The notes under the pieces were generated by a model. It did no database searches, was not told the DNA's origin, and was given only the letters and a program-made list of their open reading frames with translations. Position numbers and translations under genes: made by a program. Positions 22,126 through 27,115 of a stretch of DNA of 27,115 nt are shown in pieces (the first letter of the stretch is position 1; every line of letters begins with the position of its first letter). Source of the stretch: Proteromonas lacertae (taxonomy: Eukaryota > Sar > Bigyra > Opalinata > Proteromonadidae); assembly GCA_002245135.1 (NCBI GenBank), contig NGBS01000651.1, positions 1 to 27,115 on the forward strand. The letters run 5' to 3'.

Positions 22126-24263
22126 ATGTGGGGAGTTCTTTCCTCTTTAACAGAGGATCTTCGAAGTGCTGTTGTAGAAGATCTATCAGAAAGAGTATAT
22201 AAAAAGGAAGAGGAAGAAGAAAGCGATGAGAACGATAATACTACAAGATCTGAAGAAATAAGTGAGTATGGAAATTGTGGATTTATTTTTAATAGGTATA
22301 AAAAGGAAATTAAAAAATTAAAAGAAGAAATATCAAGGTTTGAAGAACATGAAAAAGAAACAAGCGAAAGTTACAAGCTACTATTCGTTGATAAAGACAA
22401 AGAAATAGCTGAACTGAAAGAAGAAATATTGAAACATCAGAATGATGAGAATAGAAATGACGAACTAATATCAATAAACAGAAAGTTAGAAGAGAAAAAC
22501 AAAGAAATTTTATTAAAAAACAACCAAATTCATCAATTGGAGGTATATATTCACATTAATACTGTGTATATGAATAGAAAGAAATATCAGAATTAAAGAA
22601 TGAATTATCTTCCTCCAATTACCAACATGAAAATGAAAGAAGCAAGTTTGACATTGAAAAAACACGATTAGAAGGAAGAATAGAGTTGATACAAGATGAA
22701 AACAAATATAAAGAGGAAATGAACAAGAAACTGGAAAGTGAAATACAAAAATTGAAATCTGAACTAGAAGTATAGTAATATATATAATTTATTATGTGAA
22801 TTAGAAACAAAGGAATAGCAAAGATGAAACATTAACCAGTACAGCAGTAACTGCTACAAGTGATAAAACAACTGAGGAAGAAGAAGAAGAAGAAGAAGAA
22901 AAGGCAGAAGAAAACAATAAAAATAAAGTAAAACCAGAGAATCTCATAATCTCTACAGAAATCAATAAAAATAATAATAAAGAAGAAGAAGAAGAAATAA
23001 AAACTCAATATCAAGAGTTGATATCCAAATATCATGATTTAGAAAAACAAAACAAGGGATTGCAAATGGAACATAACAATCTCAATAAACAATTGGATTT
23101 AAATATATCAGAGATAAAAACAGAATTTAATTTATGTTTAAAATCAATATATTATTATCTGTCCCAATCAACTACACTTGATGTTAAAAGTTTTCCTTCT
23201 TTATTGAATAATAACACTTCAAGTTTAAATACATTTTTAGATGAAGTCAAACCTATACAAAACAACAATAATGAATATAAAAAGATATATGATATAATCA
23301 CTTCACAAAGAGATAGTTTAAATATTAAAGATTTTGAGAATAAAGAATTGCATGAACAAATATTATTAATATTGAAAGAATACAATGAACAATCAAAGAC
23401 AATTTCACAATTTCAAAATACATTATCAAGCACAAATCAAACGCAGAATAAAAATAACAAAATAATTGAGAAACTACAAGTAGATTATGATGTATTATCC
23501 AATCAAAATGAAGAGAATTTACAATTAATTGATAAGTTGAAAAAAAGAAAGAGCCAATTTTCAAAACCATATGAATACAATGGAAAGTAGATATAGTAAT
23601 ATTCAAAAAGAATTAAGAGAATCATTAAAGTATAAAAATATATACATAAAATGTTATATATATAGAAGAGAAGAAGATTTGAATAATGAAAAGAATGAAA
23701 TAACTAAACAAATTCAAACGAGTAAAACAGAAAAAACAAAATTAGAGAATGAAATAGTAAGTTATAAAGATCAAATTACTTCTTTGAAAGATACAGTATT
23801 TAAATTGAAAGAGTCAAACTCTTTATTACAACAATCAGTGAAGCAACATGAAGAATATATAGAAAAATCAAATAATGAGAAAATAACTGTATTTGTTTGT
23901 TTATTTATTTATTTAGGAGAATGAAGAAATGGATCAATTGAAAAAGCAGAATCAAATATTAAAGAATGAAAACAACAAACTATCTAAAGAAATTAATGAC
24001 TTAAACGAAAGAATCAATAAACTCAAAACATACGAAAATCAAGTAAAAACAGTAGATCAACAAATAAACAATCTAAAATTAACAATAAATAGTCAACAGG
24101 AAGATATAAGCAGATATAAACAGATGAATAATAACTTAGCTATGACATTAGAAAAAAGAGATAAAGATGTAGAAAAATTAGATATATTAATCAGAGAAGA
24201 AAGAGATAAATATGAAAAGAAATGTGATGAATTGAAACAAAGTGTATTTATCAATTATCTAAT

Positions 24264-24298
<35 letters not shown>

Positions 24299-24737
24299 TA
24301 AGTGCTGAAATACAAAAAACAGTTGAAGGATTGACTAATGGTTATAAATTTGACATTAAAAGAATGGAAATCACAATTCAGAATTTACAGCATGATAATG
24401 GTAAAATTGATCTTGAGAATAAGAAGCTGAAACAACAGATTCAAGAGTTGAATAGTCATATATTCAACGTAAGTGGTGATGCTGTGATTGAAAAAACAAT
24501 TATGAAACAAATCATCTTAACGTATTTTACTAAGTCAAATAAGAGAGATGTTTTGTCTTTAATTGCTTCAATTTGGTATAATTTAATCTATCTATTTAGA
24601 ATATGGATACTGAAGATAAAATTGCTATCGGATTGATTGCTAGACCTATAGTAACTAAACCTGTGGGAGAAGGTAAAGCTGCTGGTGTTACAGATATTTT
24701 AGCTGATTTGTTGAAAAAAGAAGCAGAAGGACATTGA
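22126..24737 (+). CDS. GRAB-domain golgin (GMAP-210/Rud3 type)
   Basis: Seven exons: 22126-22542, 22578-22769, 22805-23629, 23666-23888, 23917-24243, 24298-24575 and 24600-24737, coding for about 799 residues. The start MWGVLSSLTEDLRSAV is an amphipathic N terminus like the membrane-curvature sensor of GMAP-210 and the MW...L start of plant GRAB golgins. Long Glu/Lys/Asn-rich coiled coils fill residues about 50-700. The C terminus (about 722-775) has DVLSLIASI followed by DKIAIGLIARP, the GRAB pattern that binds Arf-family GTPases on the cis-Golgi. These golgins tether vesicles. Two oddities: an A7 run (23540-23546) is one base too long for the frame, and the last donor at 24576 leaves one base too few (TTTGGTATA where TTTGGGTATA would fit). 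Both look like single-base consensus errors or early decay. Confidence 0.82.
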
Positions 24738-24839
24738 ATTAGTTTGTCTTAAGCTTATTAGAGCTAATTTAATATGTTTTTTGCTTTTTATATTTTGTTA
24801 CTGTTGAATAAAATAGAAATTAAAATTGGTTTGATTCTA
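24738..24839. other. Short spacer between the golgin and Nudix genes
   Basis: About 100 bp of AT-rich sequence. It may contain the first exon and intron of the Nudix gene, whose start is not resolved. Confidence 0.4.
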
Positions 24840-25370
24840 GGTTTGATCTAGTTGAAAAGAAAAAGAAATGGAGTGTTTTATAGGGTATTTTAATTTCTTT
24901 AGTATGTTACATTTAGTTGTATTATTGCTATTGATGATTGTATCTTGTTTGTTAAGAAGAAGGGAGAAGAAAACTGGATGATTCCTCTAGGTAAGCAGGA
25001 AGGAGATGCCGATGCAGAGACAGCAGGTCAAAGAATAGCCCGTGATATTGCAGGAGTATGAATTGTTATATTTGCTTTCTAGGTTGAATGTGATATTGTT
25101 GATAGTTTAAAGCAATACAAGTTTGGATAAAAACGATAAATACAAGTATCAAAACCAAACTTGGCAATAGTTTTACTTCAAAGAAACAAAGAACTAAAAG
25201 ATTATAAAGAAAGTGAGAACTATGAAAGAAAATGGCTTAAATTGGAAGATGCTTATACTGAAACAAAAGATCTAGTTGAATTAAACTCAATAGTGAAGGA
25301 TCTTCAAGAACATCCATATTTTCATACACCAACATGCGATGAACAGCCAAGTAAATGTTTAATACAATAA
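24840..25370 (+). CDS. Diphosphoinositol-polyphosphate-phosphohydrolase-like Nudix protein, probably inactive or decaying
   Basis: Coding exons are about 24840-24874, 24903-25055 and 25083-25370. FDLVEKKKKWS joins YVTFSCIIAIDDCILFVKKK and NWMIPLG, the beta-strand core of DIPP/Aps1-type Nudix enzymes. The end, with YERKWLKLEDAY, matches their C-terminal strand and helix. These enzymes cleave inositol pyrophosphates and Ap6A. The Nudix box (about 24978-25088) keeps Arg15 and Gly22 but has Ile at Glu16, Asp at Glu19 and Ile at Glu20 (GQRIARDIAGV). The metal-binding glutamates are therefore lost and catalysis is unlikely. Two in-frame TAA codons (25127-25129 and 25136-25138) interrupt exon 3. Two compensating one-base shifts there would avoid them. 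The first intron begins GTTTTA, which is unusual here. The start codon is uncertain; an ATG split by an intron ending at 24840 is possible. Confidence 0.6.
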
Positions 25371-25566
25371 TAAAATACAAAATTATTATTAAATTCTATA
25401 TTGATATCTGTTGTTTGAGGAGATTTATCAAATTTTGAATTAATATTACTGTAATTATAATTTCTCTTGTATTAAATTTTGCTAATCATTAAAATGAACA
25501 TATGTTATATTTTGTACAGCATAACATAAATAATAATATAATAATTTGATATATAATAAATCTAAT
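25371..25566. other. Convergent intergenic spacer
   Basis: AT-rich 3' flank shared by the Nudix gene (plus) and the EGF-module gene (minus). Polyadenylation signals for both must lie here, but AATAAA-like strings are too common in this DNA to pick one. Confidence 0.5.
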
Positions 25567-27115
25567 TTAAAAAGGTTCTTCCACCTCAGAACAAGCTACT
25601 CCACTAAAACCATCAAAACAATTACATATTCCACTCTTTGTATCACAAATTCCATTATTACTACATTCAGATGATCTTTGAGTATAATCCATTTCATATT
25701 TAAATTTCCATTCTCTGTATCAAGAATCTCACTTTTATTTGGATTTATCCAATGATAATATCCATTCTTTTTATCTTTCAATTCAGCAATCTCTTTTATT
25801 TCTTTACTTCCGATTATTCTAATGGATATTGTCTTCCTGTTTGATATTTTGAAAATATAATATGAATTGTTATTATATTATTATTTTCTGCAATTGTTAA
25901 ATCTTCTATAGATATAGCATCTGGAGGTAATGATCCTAAAGCATTTAACCAATCTTCTCTTGAAGTAAAACTAAAACTCTTTGTAAACCATATTCGATTA
26001 AATGGATCTGTATATTTCACATATATCTTATCATTTTTAATTGAAACTGTTGATTGTTGAGTATAGGTTATTGTTATTTCACTTTGAGCAACAGAATCAC
26101 ATTCACTATCAGTTAAATAACCATATGGACATTTACGAATTGAACAATCAACTCCTCGATATTCTTTATCACAAACACATACTTGAATTGAATCTTTATC
26201 CCATTTGTCATATTTCTTCACAAAATTTATATCATAATTGCCATTCTCTTTGTTTAATTCTGCTTCACTTAATATCATACAAACACCATGATTTGAACAT
26301 TGATTTGGACATTTCGTTCTTTGACAAGCATTTCCTTCAAATCCATCAAAACATTCACATATACCTTTGGTAGTATTACATTTTCCTTGATTCGAACATT
26401 CATAATATAATCTATTATCTTTATCATAGTCATTTGATGGATTAGAAATTGGACTTCCATATGGACAATTTCGATATTTACAATCAAATGAAGTAAAACC
26501 AGGATAGCATCGACATTCTCCATATACACATACTCCATGTTTTCTACATTTCTTTGGACATACTAATTTACTAGATGATAAATATATTGGATCTTTTGAT
26601 AATGTCAATATACTTTTTCTTTTGGTAATTTACATGGACTATAAGATAAACCATCATAACATATTCCATTATATCCTTCACAAGTTGTTTTACCATAATG
26701 AATTACAGAAATCATTTCCTTGAGCTTCAAGAGTTACAAATACACCACCTGACATTAAAGCTCCAGATCCACCACAATAATTATATTCTTGGAGATAATA
26801 CTCTTTTTGGAGGAATATATGGATATTTTCCTTTTGATTGATAATACATTTGTGGAGAAATACAAAAGAATTCACTACTACTATTACATGATTCTATATA
26901 AGCCATTGTATAATCTAATTTATAAGAGTCAAATTTGGCTATATTTGTTCCAAATATAAATCCAATATTTGGAGATTTCTTCTATTTCATCATTTCCATT
27001 TCTAAATATGAATGTATTATGACCAATTGGCATTTGAATTGAGGAATTTGTTATGGTTATTGTATCTTTTTCACTTATTTCACCTATTCTTCCTATCATT
27101 CCACCAAAATTAGTA
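25567..27115 (-). CDS. EGF-module extracellular protein, 3' part of gene, frame-broken
   Basis: Read on the minus strand, the gene enters from beyond base 27115 and ends with TAA at 25567. The best block (26608-25814) has EGF/tenascin-type modules: CPKKCRKHGVC...CRC, YECSNQGKC...CECFDGFEGNAC, CPNQCSNHGVC...CVCDKEYRGVDC and RKCPYG. A beta-rich segment of about 90 residues follows, then a last module ECSNNGICDTKSGIC with CFDGFSGVAC near the end. This order resembles large secreted or membrane EGF proteins of stramenopiles. The family is probably adhesive or structural at the cell surface, but its function is unknown. The frame changes about six times, near 26969, 26806, 26710, 26616, 25817 and 25711, almost always at runs of A/T. 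The sequence between breaks is well conserved, so consensus error or very recent loss is likely. Confidence 0.7.

Noticed and set aside
24298-24636. Golgin ending at 24636 by reading through the last intron
   Set aside because: This loses the GRAB motif, while the segment after 24600 continues the conserved GRAB sequence in one open frame to 24737.
1-27115. Virus-like or LTR elements, rRNA genes, CRISPR arrays
   Set aside because: No reverse transcriptase, integrase, capsid-like frame, long terminal repeat, rRNA signature or regularly spaced repeat array was seen.

Overview
This is nuclear DNA from a eukaryote, probably a unicellular protist. It is strongly AT-rich, the genes lie 80-160 bp apart where they are intact, and the coding regions are cut by very short introns of about 24-54 bases (one is 76). 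Almost all introns start GTAT and all end TAG. The standard genetic code fits every well-preserved gene: TAA and TGA are real stops and Gln is CAA/CAG. A stramenopile is one candidate source, because the EGF-module protein at the right end resembles large EGF proteins known from oomycetes and their relatives, but the window alone does not prove this.

Bases 1-7,490 are gene-poor. They hold a MITE-like repeat (573-1045), the decayed minus-strand transposase of a Tnp2/EnSpm-like (CACTA-type) DNA transposon (about 1300-3420), simple repeats (4508-4624), a small hairpin (4666-4698), and the remains of an intron-bearing gene (about 5460-7230) that I cannot name.

Bases 7,493-18,563 are a compact block of housekeeping genes: TIMELESS/Tof1 (replication-fork protection, 11 exons, with an E2F-type site just upstream), a small coiled-coil FYVE protein, a leucine-rich-repeat protein on the minus strand, NAA35 (NatC auxiliary subunit) divergent from it, and AMFR/gp78 (ER membrane RING-CUE ubiquitin ligase). 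I could rebuild the splicing of all of these to full-length reading frames.

Bases 18,846-21,275 are a complete-looking hAT DNA transposon. It has 13-bp perfect terminal inverted repeats, a perfect 8-bp target duplication, GC-rich ends carrying a repeated GTCCC motif, and a two-exon transposase with BED finger, catalytic triad and dimerisation region intact.

Bases 21,276-27,115 hold a possible small minus-strand gene, a golgin with a GRAB domain (GMAP-210/Rud3 type), a diphosphoinositol-phosphatase-like Nudix gene with a degenerate Nudix box, and, convergent with it, the 3' part of an EGF-module gene. These last three genes carry single-base frame breaks, mostly at mononucleotide runs, or in-frame stops. 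That points either to local consensus errors or to recent decay. No virus-like elements, RNA genes or CRISPR arrays were recognised.
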